Shown here piece after piece: positions 7,338 to 19,159 of a DNA stretch of 64,000 nt. Within the stretch, counting starts at the first letter, position 1. Every line of letters starts with the position of its first letter. Source of the stretch: Ovis canadensis (taxonomy: Eukaryota; Chordata; Mammalia; Artiodactyla; Bovidae); contig NC_091245.1 of assembly GCF_042477335.2 (NCBI RefSeq), positions 113,742,501 to 113,806,500 on the forward strand, read 5' to 3'. A model generated the notes under the pieces. That model worked only from the letters and a program-made list of their open reading frames with translations. It searched no databases and was not told the origin of the DNA. A program made the position numbers and the translations under genes.

Positions 7338-8462
7338 ACCGGTGGCCAGCGCCGCCCGTCGCTGCCCCTCAGGCGCTGGCCGCCACCCGCCCGCCGCTGC
7401 TCACTGCTCGCCCGTGGGCATCTCTCTGCCCCGTTGCAGCGGGAGACGACGGGCGGGCGACCTGTAAGACAGGATCCGGGCACGTGCAGGACCCCGGGGC
7501 GCGCCGCTCTCGGAGGGAGCCCGGGGCGACGGGACGCGGGCCCACGCGGCCCGTCCCGCGCCTTCTGCGCCGACCACGGCCGCCGCGACCCTGTCGGTGT
7601 CGCGTGAGGGCGCCGGGAGCCGACGCCGTCTGCCCGGCGCCGGGATCCCTGTCAGGTGCAGGCGCTGCGTGGTCGCTGCGGCCGCGCGCAGACGTGCCTC
7701 TCAGCGACCGCCGGGTCCCGACCCAAAGTCCCTCTGGCGGGCTGGCTTTCCGGCCGTGCCGGGGTGGGGCGTGCGAGAGCGGGCGGGGGAAGGGACGCCG
7801 GGCTCGGTCTGTGCGGGAAGCGCGAGCGCGGGAGGGCGACGCCTCCGAGCGCCTCCGCCACCGCCCCCTACCCGCCCTCCCCCCGCCATCCCATCCTTAG
7901 ACCCGCGCTCAGGCCCAGGGACCCAAAGGCGTGTGAGCCTGGCTCCTGCGCTCTGGCCGACCGCGCTCCCGGGGTCCGGCTCTGACGGGGTGGTGGTGGT
8001 GAGCAGGGGCCCTTTGGCAGCGCGGCTCCTGGCTCGGGGACTGCGGGCTGAGAGGCAGGGAGCGCGCCAGGGCGGGCTTGGCTCCGGCCGGGGCAGCGGC
8101 TTCCCACGGGAACGGGCGCCGTGGCGCCGAGGTCGGGGGCGCGGGCCGGGCGCCGGGGGGTGGGCTGGACGGGCACGCAGGGCTTCCGCTCCCTCCCCAG
8201 CGGAGCACCCTTCCCGGGACGGACTCGTGCAAGGAAGGCCGGTGTGCGCTGGCCAGCAGGAAGGCTGGATGGCACGCGTCCAGGGCGGGCGGCAGGCAGG
8301 TTGCGGCCCGGCCAAGAACGCACGGCGGAGAAGGGTCGAGGGCACGCGGCAGCCCCTTGGCGGGCAAGGCGGGGGCTCGGCCGCCTCGCTGTGGCTGGGG
8401 AGCGCAGGCGGGCCGGCGGGGCGGGCGCGGAGGACGGGGTGCCGGCCTGGCGGGAGAGCTGG
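7338..8462. other. CpG-rich spacer downstream of Gly-GCC 5' end (unit 1)
   Basis: About 1.1 kb with dense CpG and no gene seen. It joins the first 368 bases of the next unit, so about 1.5 kb separates Gly-GCC from the next Leu gene. Open frames here run on both strands at once, as expected for sequence with few AT-rich stop codons. Confidence 0.6.
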
Positions 8463-8830
8463 CGGGGGCAGCCGTGGAAGCAAGGCTGCGAGGGCGAGTA
8501 GGCCGTTCCCCGGGCAGAAGTCGGAGCGCCGGCGAAGGGAGGAGGGCTTGCCACCCGCCGCGGGGCTGCGTGCTTCGGCGCGGCCGGGGGCGGGGCGCGG
8601 CGGGGCTGTGGGAGTGGAAGTGGGAGGGTGGGCGAGTGTGGGCCAGGGGGAGGCAGGGAGGCAGGAAAAGCAGCAGCTGCAGCTGCAGCCAGCTGGCGAG
8701 GAAAGATGCGCTGAGAAGGACTGAAGGTGCCTTCTGTGGGGGTGCAGGTGGCGGCGGGAGGGCGTGTGTGGAGAAAGGCAGTGGCGCGCGGAGGACGGGT
8801 GCGTTTGTCCGGCGGGCCAAAAGGCTGGCT

Positions 8831-8913
8831 TGTCAGGAGTGGGATTCGAACCCACGCCTCCAGGGGAGACTGCGACCTGAACGCAGCGCCTTAGACCGCT
8901 CGGCCATCCTGAC
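8831..8913 (-). tRNA. tRNA-Leu-CAG: tRNA-Leu (anticodon CAG), unit 2
   Basis: Identical to the unit 1 copy over 83 bases. The minus-strand TTTT is at 8819-8822. Confidence 0.98.
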
Positions 8914-9468
8914 GGCGGGCCTGGCTGGGCGCGTGGCCGCTCGCCTGGCTGGGACCCGACGCGGCGCGAGCACCGGCGCCCTTGGCGGGCCGCGGGCGGC
9001 GCCACGCCAGGCAGGCAGGCAGGCAGGCAGGCGGGCGGGCGTCCGGAGTGGGGGTCGACGGAGCCGGCGCGCGGCGGCCGGCCGAGGCGCCTGGCTCCGC
9101 CGCCGCTCGCGCCGCGGACCCAGAGGGCCCTGGGCGGGCCGGCCCCTCCCCACCCGCGCCTGTCCTGGCCCGACGCCGGCCGGCGCGCGCCCACCGTGTC
9201 GTCGCAGCCCCGCTTGCCTTCTCGCGCCCCCTTCTCCCGGCGGAACGCCCGCGTTGGAGGCAAGAGGCGGCGCGCTGGGGAGGGTCCAGTGCCCCGGGGG
9301 TCCGGGTCCCTGTCGGGGTGGCGGGCTGCCGCTGTGACCGAGGCGGTTGGTCTGGTGCGCGGTTGGGTCGGGACCCGTGGTGGCCGGCGGCCCGTGCTGG
9401 GCAAGGGGAGGCGTGGGCAGGCAGCCCGAGAGCCCGAGGGCGGCCGGGCGGCAGGACGGTCGCCGCCG

Positions 9469-9540
9469 TCCTCGTTAGTATAGTGGTGAGTATCCCCGCC
9501 TGTCACGCGGGAGACCGGGGTTCGATTCCCCGACGGGGAG
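9469..9540 (+). tRNA. tRNA-Asp-GTC: tRNA-Asp (anticodon GTC), unit 2
   Basis: Identical to the unit 1 copy. TTTTT at 9552-9556. Confidence 0.98.
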
Positions 9541-10281
9541 GCAACACACCCTTTTTGGTGGCCGCGGTCGCTCTCTGTCCTGCCGCCAGGCCCCGGAGGG
9601 CCCTTCGCCTCCTCCCGACGTCTTTGGGCGAGGCGCCAGGGCGCCGCCGACGGCGGTGCCCGGCCTAGCTCCCGGCGACCCCCTCTGCCCGTGCAGCGCT
9701 CCAGCCTGAGCCCTTTGTCGTCGGCGGGCGCACGGTCGCCACGGCGGAGCGAGGGCCTCCTTGGCGACCCCACGGCCTTGCCCGACCATAGCCGGATCTG
9801 GCGGCCGGCCGGCCGCCCGCCCACGCGCCGACCCCCAGTGGCTGCCTGAGTGGGCTCGTAGGCTCGCGACGGCCCCGCCGCGTGCAGGCAGGTGGGTCCC
9901 GTGTCCCCTTGTCGTCGTGGGAAGTGGCCTCGCTCAGCGCCCGGTGGAGTAGCGCTTTGGCCAGCTGGGTGCTGGAAGCTGCGCGCCCCGCGTTGCCCGC
10001 CGGGGGTGAGGGCGGGGAGGCGTTGGCGGGCCGCGGCGGGGAGCGAAGGGCCGGAGGGCCGCAAGGCCGCGGGGGCGCCGCCCTGGGGCGGTGGGGCCGG
10101 TGGATTCCCGGCGACCGCGTGGCGCTGGCGCGCTCGGGGCGCCGCGTGGCTGCTGGGAGCGCCGGCGGCGGCGGCGCAAGCCTCCGGCTGACGGGGCGTC
10201 GGGGCAGGGATGCGGAGGCGGCGGCGAGAGTATGCTGGGGCGAGCCCGGGGCCGGCGTCTGGCGGCCGCCCGGGCTGTGGA

Positions 10282-10353
10282 GCGTTGGTGGTATAGTGGT
10301 GAGCATAGCTGCCTTCCAAGCAGTTGACCCGGGTTCGATTCCCGGCCAACGCA
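10282..10353 (+). tRNA. tRNA-Gly-TCC: tRNA-Gly (anticodon TCC), unit 2
   Basis: Identical to the unit 1 copy. TTTT at 10365-10368. Confidence 0.98.
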
Positions 10354-10631
10354 GCGGGCCGACCTTTTGCTGAGTTCCAGCGCTCTCCCGGCAGGGGCGT
10401 TCGGGGGACAGAGAGGTGGGAGCAGGGAGCCAGCCCGCTGGCCGGCGGCTTTTGGCGTGTGTGCGAGAAGCCGGCGGCGCGCGCGGTGTTTTGAGGGTGC
10501 TGAAAGCAAGACGGCACGGCAGGGCAGGCGGCTGCACTTGCAAAGGCCGGGTGTGGGCAGCAAGGTGGCACGGGCGGGTGGCATGGAGGCGCGGGGCTCA
10601 CCAGGAGCAGGCGAGGGCTGAACCCCGACGC

Positions 10632-10703
10632 TCCCTGGTGGTCTAGTGGTTAGGATTCGGCGCTCTCACCGCCGCGGCCCGGGTTCGATTCCCGGTCAGG
10701 GAA
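10632..10703 (+). tRNA. tRNA-Glu-CTC: tRNA-Glu (anticodon CTC), canonical allele, unit 2
   Basis: The 5' T-stem strand reads CCGGG and pairs fully with CCCGG, the standard mammalian sequence. It is the only Glu copy in the window of this kind. The weak tract TTTCTTCTT follows, as in the other units. Confidence 0.98.
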
Positions 10704-11556
10704 GCCTTTCTTCTTCCTCTCCGCCTGCCACCTGCCCACGTCCTCGATGGACACCCTGCCACCCTTTTCTTAGCCTACGCTTGCTCAGCGCTGCGCCAGA
10801 GGCCCCCGGGACCCTGCCCGTCCAGCCCCAGCACGATTCAGGCCACCTCCGCCGTCCCGCGGGGCAAAGGTTTTGGCCGCAGTGGCAACCTCGCGCCGCT
10901 TCCACCACGACGCGCCTGAGGCCTCCCATCCACCAGCACCCCCCCCCAACCCCACCCCCCGCCTCCCTCCCTCCTGAGGGGCTGCGGCTGCTGCCCCTGG
11001 TGGTGGCGGTGATGCTCCTGGGCTTGTGCTGGTTCTCCTGCTGTGGGTGGTGGTGAGGAGGTGGGCTTGGATAGGGCCGGCGGCGGTAGGGGTGGGGGTA
11101 GGGCTGGGGGTAGGGGCGTGGGCTGTGGCGGTCGCCAGCTGGGGGCCAGCAGCGGCAGGGGCGGTGGCCACAGCCGAAGGTGAGCGAGGGGGATCTGCCT
11201 CTGGGAGTGGGGGCCGTGGCCACGGACCGCCTGCCTTGTCGTGTCTCTCATGCCAGCCACCTCTCTGGGCGGCTTGGCCAGTGCGCGCCAGGTCCCGGGC
11301 TGGCTGTGACTCCCGTGTGCCGCTGGCGACTCCAAGAGGGTTCTGGTCTTGAGTGGGCTCTGGGAGGCGGACCACGGCGCCCGGGAGGCATGGGTAGCAG
11401 TTCAGTCGCCCGGGGGCAGCGATGCCTGCCAGGGAGGACAACCCGACCATCGTGCTGTTTCCCTTGCCTGACCACAGCTCTCAATCCTACTGGACTGAGG
11501 CAAGATTTACCCAGGCCTCCCTCCCCCACTCGTAACCAAAGGTGGGCACTCGGGTG

Positions 11557-11584
<28 letters not shown>
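11557..11584. repeat. (CA)14 microsatellite, unit 2
   Basis: The shortest of the eight copies. Confidence 0.97.
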
Positions 11585-11587
<3 letters not shown>

Positions 11588-12021
11588 CGCCCTCCAAACT
11601 GTCTATCCAGGATCCACTCCATCCCTCTCCCCACCCTGTCACCGTCTTCCCCTAGGAACTCTGCGCGAGGGTGATCCTCCAGCACAGTCTCCTCTTGGCC
11701 CCGTCTCGGCTGGTCTATCCCCAAAGGGTTTCACGTCTGTTCAAGGACTGTGTCCTTCGGAGGGGAAGTGGACGGCAGACGAAAGGCACCAACGTGCGGC
11801 GAGGGCGGCACACTCGGGTGCGATGGCACAAAGGCGAGTGCCCTGTGGGAAAGGAGCCCCCGTGGCCCGACGTGTGCTTGCCGTCGCCAAAGGAGGTTTC
11901 CTCGAGGCCCCTGCCGGGGCTGTGGGCGTCAGAGTGCATGGGGGAGAGTATCGGAGGAAGGTGCTTGGGGCCATGGCTGGTGGGCGCCCCACGTGGATCA
12001 GGGACCCGGGCAGGGCGATCG

Positions 12022-12035
12022 CGAGCAGAGGGCGC
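12022..12035 (+). promoter_or_regulatory. CTCF-like core motif, unit 2
   Basis: Identical to the unit 1 motif. Confidence 0.5.
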
Positions 12036-12783
12036 GGCGGCGAGCAGGGAGCTGGGAGGCAGGCCCCGGGGTGCTTGGTCGGGGCGTCTGCATGGACGGC
12101 CGGCGGGAAGGGGCGGCGTGGGGCTCTCGGGGACCTGGCCGAAAGATCGGCAGGCCACTCGAGCAGGGCCTCTACAGAAGCATGGGCGCGGCGGCGAAGC
12201 CGTGCCAGGCACATGTGAGAGGCTGGGACGGATCTGCGGTAGGTAGGGGTGGGCGTGGGGGTTGGGCTGGGGCTGCGGAGCCAGAGGGAGGCCCGCACTG
12301 GTGAACGCCAGGGCAGGGCAGGCCAGGGCAGGACGTGTGAGGGATAGCCCGAGCTCCAGGGGGATGTTGGGTGGGGAGGTGGGGCCGAGCCTGGAGTCTG
12401 GCGGGAAAGGCAGAGGGCAGGCCGTGACAGTGACGGGGCTGTGGCGTGAGGAAGATGGCGGGTGAGCACTCCATTTGGGTCGGGTGGCGGGTGAGCGGGG
12501 GCGAGCCACACTGGTGCTCGGTGCCACAGGCTGCTCAGGCTCGGCGGCGGGCTGTGGCTCTGGGCGGAGGCTAGGACGCAGGCAAGCGAAGGACAGAAAC
12601 GGAGCGCCAGCGCCAGCTGGGGGCCAGACCCGGTCCGAGATGGGTGGGCCCACCGTACCGCCCCAGAGACCAAAGTCACCACCCATCGGGAGGGAGTGTC
12701 CAGTGTCGGGGGTGACACTGCTGGGGCCTCAGGGTGGGATGGGGCGGGGGTGGCTGGCAGCGCAGGTGGCTGTGATTTCATGA

Positions 12784-14841
12784 GGGCCAAGGAGAGCTCC
12801 CATGTGACCGGGCACAGTCAGCCCTCCAGGGCACACGCCCGCAGAGGGCAAACCTCGGGGAGGTCTGAGGGTCCGGACACCGCCACCGCCTCGGCAGCAC
12901 CGCCTGCCAGGGCCCGTACACGGAGCAAACCCCAGCGCCCAGCCACACACGGCGGGCCCAAGAAGGGGTGGCATCGATGCAGCATGGCGCCATCACTCAG
13001 GCATCAGAAACACGTCAAGAATTGCCAGTTGTCACAAGCAATGATGCAGCTGGAGACTCTTACACTCGGCGGAGAATGTCAGACCGCGTTGGACCGAGGC
13101 ATGTGGAGCATGGAAAATAATACAAAACGAAGCTATTTGCCAGGAGAAACCGACTCACGCAGAAACCCACCTTAGGGTAACGCAAGCGGAAAGGCAGCGC
13201 TGGAGGGATGACTGGGGAGCTGCAACGCACAGATACGCAGGACCCTGTCTAAAGGGAGAAGCGCCAAGGTTATCCAGTTCAACACAGGGAATCAGCGTCA
13301 GTGCCCTGGAGTAACCTCAAGTGGAAAAGAATCTGAAACCATATATGACACTCGAGATCTGCACAAGCAAAACAGGATCACACTGCGGTCCACCGGAAAC
13401 CAGCACAATATTGGGAATCCACTGTACTTCCGCAACAACCGTGACTACGACGTCGGAGTAAGCTTTCAAAAGAAAACTAACTCAGCAGGCAATGAAGTCA
13501 GCGGAAAACAGGTGAGCTATGCCAACCCCACCCTGGGTACATATCCACGAAAGGCGCAGCTCTTCATTCGGAAAGACACATGCAACCCCCACAGTCACAG
13601 CAGCACCGTTTGCCATAGCCGAGACGTGGAGAAAACCCTAGTGCCCATCCCCAAAGGCTCAGCCACCAAGATGCAGTATCAGAGAAAGGGAGAGAATGGG
13701 ATGTCACCGAGCCGTCCACAAGAGGCAGATAGTGTCACTGGCAGCAACGGCGGCTGGAGCTGCAGAATATTATCCTTGGTGAGGGAAGTCAAACAGACAA
13801 GGTCACGGATGGGTGGACTCTAAAGTGTTGTACAAATGAATCCCTGGGCCAACCAGCCACAGACTCTCAGACACAGGAAAGCCGCTTGGGGCTTCCCAAG
13901 GGCGCAGTCAGGGACCGAGGGATGATTGAGGAGCCGGGCTCAACGGATCAACCGTACCAGTACTGCGTAGGAAGGGGAGGAGGAACAAGGACACGCGGGA
14001 TACCGCAGGGAATGAGATCCCATATGCTGTCATCACCCGCAATGGAAACGAGCTGAACACATGAGCCCCCCCCCACCCACCCACAGACAGGACTGAACCC
14101 CAACGCTGTACAGCGGAAACGCACACCAGGTTGTAGATCAACTACGCTTCCAGGACAAGTGCTACTCCGTCGAAGTCAGTCAGTCGAGGATCAGTCCAGC
14201 AATAGGAAAAAGAAGAGCTTCCATTATGATCCAGGAAAGCCAACCCTGGGCACGCGTCGGGAAAAGACGACAAATACCCCTAATGGGGAGAGATGCAGGC
14301 ATCCCCCAGGGTCACCGCAGCCCTCTGTGCCGGAGCCGAGACCCGCGGGAAACGCCCAAGTGCCCGTCGGCACGTGGCCGGCACAAGAAGGTGAGGGATA
14401 TCTGTACCGTGGAATATGACGCAGCCCTCAAGAAGGAGCCGCCATCGCCATGGGCCGCAAGGTCAGACGGACCCACAGAAGGGTCCGCTCAGTGAAGTGA
14501 GTCGCTTGGATCGGGAGAAAGCTCTGTGGACTCTTAACGACGAATACAGACGAATCTATGCGCAAAGGGGAAAGCGACCTGGAGACCCCGAAAACGTACA
14601 TAGGGCTACCCAAGGGGAAAGGCAGGGAGGGACGAAGTTGAAGTCGGATCAAGAGATAGGAAAGACTGTGCTTACAGTAGAAGAGCAACAGAGCTTTCCT
14701 CTGTAGCAGGAGAAGTGTATCTGTATCTCGCCTTCACCTACACTGGAAGACCACCTGGCAAAGAACAGGGGACTGAATCACTTTGCCGGGCACCTGAGAC
14801 TCACCCAGGAATGTGAATCCGTTCTACTTGTGTTCGAAGAA
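12784..14841 (+). mobile_element. Block of three LINE-1 3' relics, unit 2
   Basis: The same three relics at about 12784-13449, 13458-14159 and 14204-14841. One base differs from unit 1 near 13771. Confidence 0.8.
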
Positions 14842-15725
14842 GCAGAAAAAGGAGCAGGCCGTGGCTTGAAGCGGGGGGTGGGGGGAGGCAGGCCAGTGGG
14901 ACAGATGCAAAGGCAGGTTCCTTGGCAAGAGTGGGATTTGGAACGGCTCAGGGAGGAACGGGGCGTGGGGGGCGGGGTGTGTGGAGATGGGGGAGGCGGG
15001 GAGCTGGGGGTGGGATGGGTGCATGTGGGGGAGTAGGGGGACGGTGAGGCTGCAGGCTGAGGTGGGGGTGCTCTTGGGGCAGGGCTGATGCTGAGGTGAG
15101 GCGCGCAAGAGGGTTTCAGGGGGAAGGGGTGGTGTTTGAGGCGGTGAGGGCGTTGCTGTTGGAAACCTATTTCTGCCGAGGCCAGGCCCGAGGGCGAGGG
15201 CCGGCAGCTGGTGGATTTCTTTGGAACTCGTCCTGCAAGACGTGGTCCAGGGACCCTGCAGGCAAAAGGGAGGTATGCTTGCCAGATGTGGCAGCTCCCT
15301 TGCTCCTGGCTGTGCAAACGTAGTGTGATTGATTTCTCTCGGAGTGTGGGGAGAGTGAGGCAGGGAGCTTGGAGACGGACGTTGTGAAAGATGAAGTGTG
15401 GTGCGGGCGGCTGCCAGCGGTGGGGTATTCCTGCCAGTGCAGTCCCCGAGCCCTCGGCTGGGTCCGGGTGAGGACGCGAGCAAACACAAGAAAGGTGCCT
15501 GGACGCACGGGCGGCTGAGCCCGCAGGGTTTGGGGCCACGAAGGCTTGGCAGCAGGGCCTTTTGTGGGTGAGGTGGGGAGGGGTCCTGGGCGTCTGTGTG
15601 GGAGAGGCAGCGGGCGGCAGGTAGCCAGCCAGCGTTTGCAGGAGCGCTGCCTCGAGCGCGTTTCAGCGGGCAGACCTAGTTGGGCTCTGGGGCCGCACCG
15701 TGGGACCAAAAGGGGACGCTGGGGC

Positions 15726-15796
15726 TGCATGGGCCGGGAATCGAACCCGGGCCTCCCGCGTGGCAGGCGAGAATTCTACCACTGAACCACCCATGC
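15726..15796 (-). tRNA. tRNA-Gly-GCC: tRNA-Gly (anticodon GCC), G65 allele, unit 2
   Basis: Identical to the unit 1 copy, with a fully paired T-stem. The minus-strand TTTT is at 15708-15711. Confidence 0.98.
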
Positions 15797-17289
15797 ACCG
15801 GTGGCCAGCGCCGCCCGTCGCTGCCCCTCAGGCGCTGGCCGCCACCCGCCCGCCGCTGCTCACTGCTCGCCCGTGGGCATCTCTCTGCCCCGTTGCAGCG
15901 GGAGACGACGGGCGGGCGACCTGTAAGACAGGATCCGGGCACGTGCAGGACCCCGGGGCGCGCCGCTCTCGGAGGGAGCCCGGGGCGACGGGACGCGGGC
16001 CCACGCGGCCCGTCCCGCGCCTTCTGCGCCGACCACGGCCGCCGCGACCCTGTCGGTGTCGCGTGAGGGCGCCGGGAGCCGACGCCGTCTGCCCGGCGCC
16101 GGGATCCCTGTCAGGTGCAGGCGCTGCGTGGTCGCTGCGGCCGCGCGCAGACGTGCCTCTCAGCGACCGCCGGGTCCCGACCCAAAGTCCCTCTGGCGGG
16201 CTGGCTTTCCGGCCGTGCCGGGGTGGGGCGTGCGAGAGCGGGCGGGGGAAGGGACGCCGGGCTCGGTCTGTGCGGGAAGCGCGAGCGCGGGAGGGCGACG
16301 CCTCCGAGCGCCTCCGCCACCGCCCCCTACCCGCCCTCCCCCCGCCATCCCATCCTTAGACCCGCGCTCAGGCCCAGGGACCCAAAGGCGTGTGAGCCTG
16401 GCTCCTGCGCTCTGGCCGACCGCGCTCCCGGGGTCCGGCTCTGACGGGGTGGTGGTGGTGAGCAGGGGCCCTTTGGCAGCGCGGCTCCTGGCTCGGGGAC
16501 TGCGGGCTGAGAGGCAGGGAGCGCGCCAGGGCGGGCTTGGCTCCGGCCGGGGCAGCGGCTTCCCACGGGAACGGGCGCCGTGGCGCCGAGGTCGGGGGCG
16601 CGGGCCGGGCGCCGGGGGGTGGGCTGGACGGGCACGCAGGGCTTCCGCTCCCTCCCCAGCGGAGCACCCTTCCCGGGACGGACTCGTGCAAGGAAGGCCG
16701 GTGTGCGCTGGCCAGCAGGAAGGCTGGATGGCACGCGTCCAGGGCGGGCGGCAGGCAGGTTGCGGCCCGGCCAAGAACGCACGGCGGAGAAGGGTCGAGG
16801 GCACGCGGCAGCCCCTTGGCGGGCAAGGCGGGGGCTCGGCCGCCTCGCTGTGGCTGGGGAGCGCAGGCGGGCCGGCGGGGCGGGCGCGGAGGACGGGGTG
16901 CCGGCCTGGCGGGAGAGCTGGCGGGGGCAGCCGTGGAAGCAAGGCTGCGAGGGCGAGTAGGCCGTTCCCCGGGCAGAAGTCGGAGCGCCGGCGAAGGGAG
17001 GAGGGCTTGCCACCCGCCGCGGGGCTGCGTGCTTCGGCGCGGCCGGGGGCGGGGCGCGGCGGGGCTGTGGGAGTGGAAGTGGGAGGGTGGGCGAGTGTGG
17101 GCCAGGGGGAGGCAGGGAGGCAGGAAAAGCAGCAGCTGCAGCTGCAGCCAGCTGGCGAGGAAAGATGCGCTGAGAAGGACTGAAGGTGCCTTCTGTGGGG
17201 GTGCAGGTGGCGGCGGGAGGGCGTGTGTGGAGAAAGGCAGTGGCGCGCGGAGGACGGGTGCGTTTGTCCGGCGGGCCAAAAGGCTGGCT

Positions 17290-17372
17290 TGTCAGGAGTG
17301 GGATTCGAACCCACGCCTCCAGGGGAGACTGCGACCTGAACGCAGCGCCTTAGACCGCTCGGCCATCCTGAC
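17290..17372 (-). tRNA. tRNA-Leu-CAG: tRNA-Leu (anticodon CAG), unit 3
   Basis: Identical to the unit 1 copy. The minus-strand TTTT is at 17278-17281. Confidence 0.98.
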
Positions 17373-17927
17373 GGCGGGCCTGGCTGGGCGCGTGGCCGCT
17401 CGCCTGGCTGGGACCCGACGCGGCGCGAGCACCGGCGCCCTTGGCGGGCCGCGGGCGGCGCCACGCCAGGCAGGCAGGCAGGCAGGCAGGCGGGCGGGCG
17501 TCCGGAGTGGGGGTCGACGGAGCCGGCGCGCGGCGGCCGGCCGAGGCGCCTGGCTCCGCCGCCGCTCGCGCCGCGGACCCAGAGGGCCCTGGGCGGGCCG
17601 GCCCCTCCCCACCCGCGCCTGTCCTGGCCCGACGCCGGCCGGCGCGCGCCCACCGTGTCGTCGCAGCCCCGCTTGCCTTCTCGCGCCCCCTTCTCCCGGC
17701 GGAACGCCCGCGTTGGAGGCAAGAGGCGGCGCGCTGGGGAGGGTCCAGTGCCCCGGGGGTCCGGGTCCCTGTCGGGGTGGCGGGCTGCCGCTGTGACCGA
17801 GGCGGTTGGTCTGGTGCGCGGTTGGGTCGGGACCCGTGGTGGCCGGCGGCCCGTGCTGGGCAAGGGGAGGCGTGGGCAGGCAGCCCGAGAGCCCGAGGGC
17901 GGCCGGGCGGCAGGACGGTCGCCGCCG

Positions 17928-17999
17928 TCCTCGTTAGTATAGTGGTGAGTATCCCCGCCTGTCACGCGGGAGACCGGGGTTCGATTCCCCGACGGGGAG
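17928..17999 (+). tRNA. tRNA-Asp-GTC: tRNA-Asp (anticodon GTC), unit 3
   Basis: Identical to the unit 1 copy. TTTTT at 18011-18015. Confidence 0.98.
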
Positions 18000-18737
18000 G
18001 CAACACACCCTTTTTGGTGGCCGCGGTCGCTCTCTGTCCTGCCGCCAGGCCCCGGAGGGCCCTTCGCCTCCTCCCGACGTCTTTGGGCGAGGCGCCAGGG
18101 CGCCGCCGACGGCGGTGCCCGGCCTAGCTCCCGGCGACCCCCTCTGCCCGTGCAGCGCTCCAGCCTGAGCCCTTTGTCGTCGGCGGGCGCACGGTCGCCA
18201 CGGCGGAGCGAGGGCCTCCTTGGCGACCCCACGGCCTTGCCCGACCATAGCCGGATCTGGCGGCCGGCCGGCCGCCCGCCCACGCGCCGACCCCCAGTGG
18301 CTGCCTGAGTGGGCTCGTAGGCTCGCGACGGCCCCGCCGCGTGCAGGCAGGTGGGTCCCGTGTCCCCTTGTCGTGGGAAGTGGCCTCGCCCAGCGCCCGG
18401 TGGAGTAGCGCTTTGGCCAGCTGGGTGCTGGAAGCTGCGTGCCCCGCGTTGCCCGCCGGGGGTGAGGGCGGGGAGGCGTTGGCGGGCCGCGGCGGGGAGC
18501 GAAGGGCCGGAGGGCCGCAAGGCCGCGGGGGCGCCGCCCTGGGGCGGTGCGGCCGGTGGATTCCCGGCGACCGCGTGGCGCTGGCGCGCTCGGGGCGCCG
18601 CGTGGCTGCTGGGAGCGCCGGCGGCGGTGGCGCAAGCCTCCGGCTGACGGGGCGTCGGGGCAGGGATGCGGAGGCGGCGGCGAGAGTATGCTGGGGCGAG
18701 CCCGGGGCCGGCGTCTGGCGGCCGCCCGGGCTGTGGA

Positions 18738-18809
18738 GCGTTGGTGGTATAGTGGTGAGCATAGCTGCCTTCCAAGCAGTTGACCCGGGTTCGATTCCCG
18801 GCCAACGCA
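18738..18809 (+). tRNA. tRNA-Gly-TCC: tRNA-Gly (anticodon TCC), unit 3
   Basis: Identical to the unit 1 copy. TTTT at 18821-18824. It lies three bases closer to the Asp gene than in units 1 and 2, owing to a missing spacer triplet. Confidence 0.98.
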
Positions 18810-19087
18810 GCGGGCCGACCTTTTGCTGAGTTCCAGCGCTCTCCCGGCAGGGGCGTTCGGGGGACAGAGAGGTGGGAGCAGGGAGCCAGCCCGCTGGCCG
18901 GCGGCTTTTGGCGTGTGTGCGAGAAGCCGGCGGCGCGCGCGGTGTTTTGAGGGTGCTGAAAGCAAGACGGCACGGCAGGGCAGGCGGCTGGACTTGCAAA
19001 GGCCGGGTGTGGGCAGCAAGGTGGCACGGGCGGGTGGCATGGAGGCGCGGGGCTCACCAGGAGCAGGCGAGGGCTGAACCCCGACGC

Positions 19088-19159
19088 TCCCTGGTGGTCT
19101 AGTGGTTAGGATTCGGCGCTCTCACCGCCGCGGCCTGGGTTCGATTCCCGGTCAGGGAA
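19088..19159 (+). tRNA. tRNA-Glu-CTC: tRNA-Glu (anticodon CTC), T50 allele, unit 3
   Basis: The 5' T-stem strand reads CTGGG, so position 50 is U opposite G64: a wobble pair in place of C-G. This allele is shared by units 3-8. The fold is retained and the B box is intact. Confidence 0.97.

Larger units (their letters stand above)
1..8462. repeat. tRNA macrosatellite-like array, unit 1 (8462 bp)
   Basis: First of seven complete head-to-tail units. The sequence at position 1 recurs at 8463 and then every 8456-8459 bases to the end of the window. The unit holds Leu-CAG, Asp-GTC, Gly-TCC, Glu-CTC and Gly-GCC genes, a (CA)16 tract and three L1 3' relics. It is one of the two most divergent units seen (with unit 2), with private changes near 1170, 1674, 1934 and 5312, a 10-C tract at 2475-2484, and the longest (CA)n. 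The chosen unit start is simply the window start; the biological boundary cannot be determined from a tandem array. Confidence 0.97.
8463..16921. repeat. tRNA array, unit 2 (8459 bp)
   Basis: Second complete unit. It is shorter than unit 1 because its (CA)n is two repeats shorter while its C-tract region is one base longer. It keeps the extra CGT-type triplet near 9911 that units 3-8 lack. Its Glu-CTC copy is the only one in the window with a fully Watson-Crick T-stem. Private changes include a C at 10535 and an A near 10746. Confidence 0.97.

Noticed and set aside
7701-10601. A 966-residue minus-strand open frame, present as a 965-residue frame at each later unit junction
   Set aside because: It crosses the Leu gene (8831-8913) in its own sense and the Asp and Gly-TCC genes (both plus strand) in antisense, and other long frames overlap it on both strands. 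Its composition is that of GC-biased noncoding DNA and no domain is recognisable.
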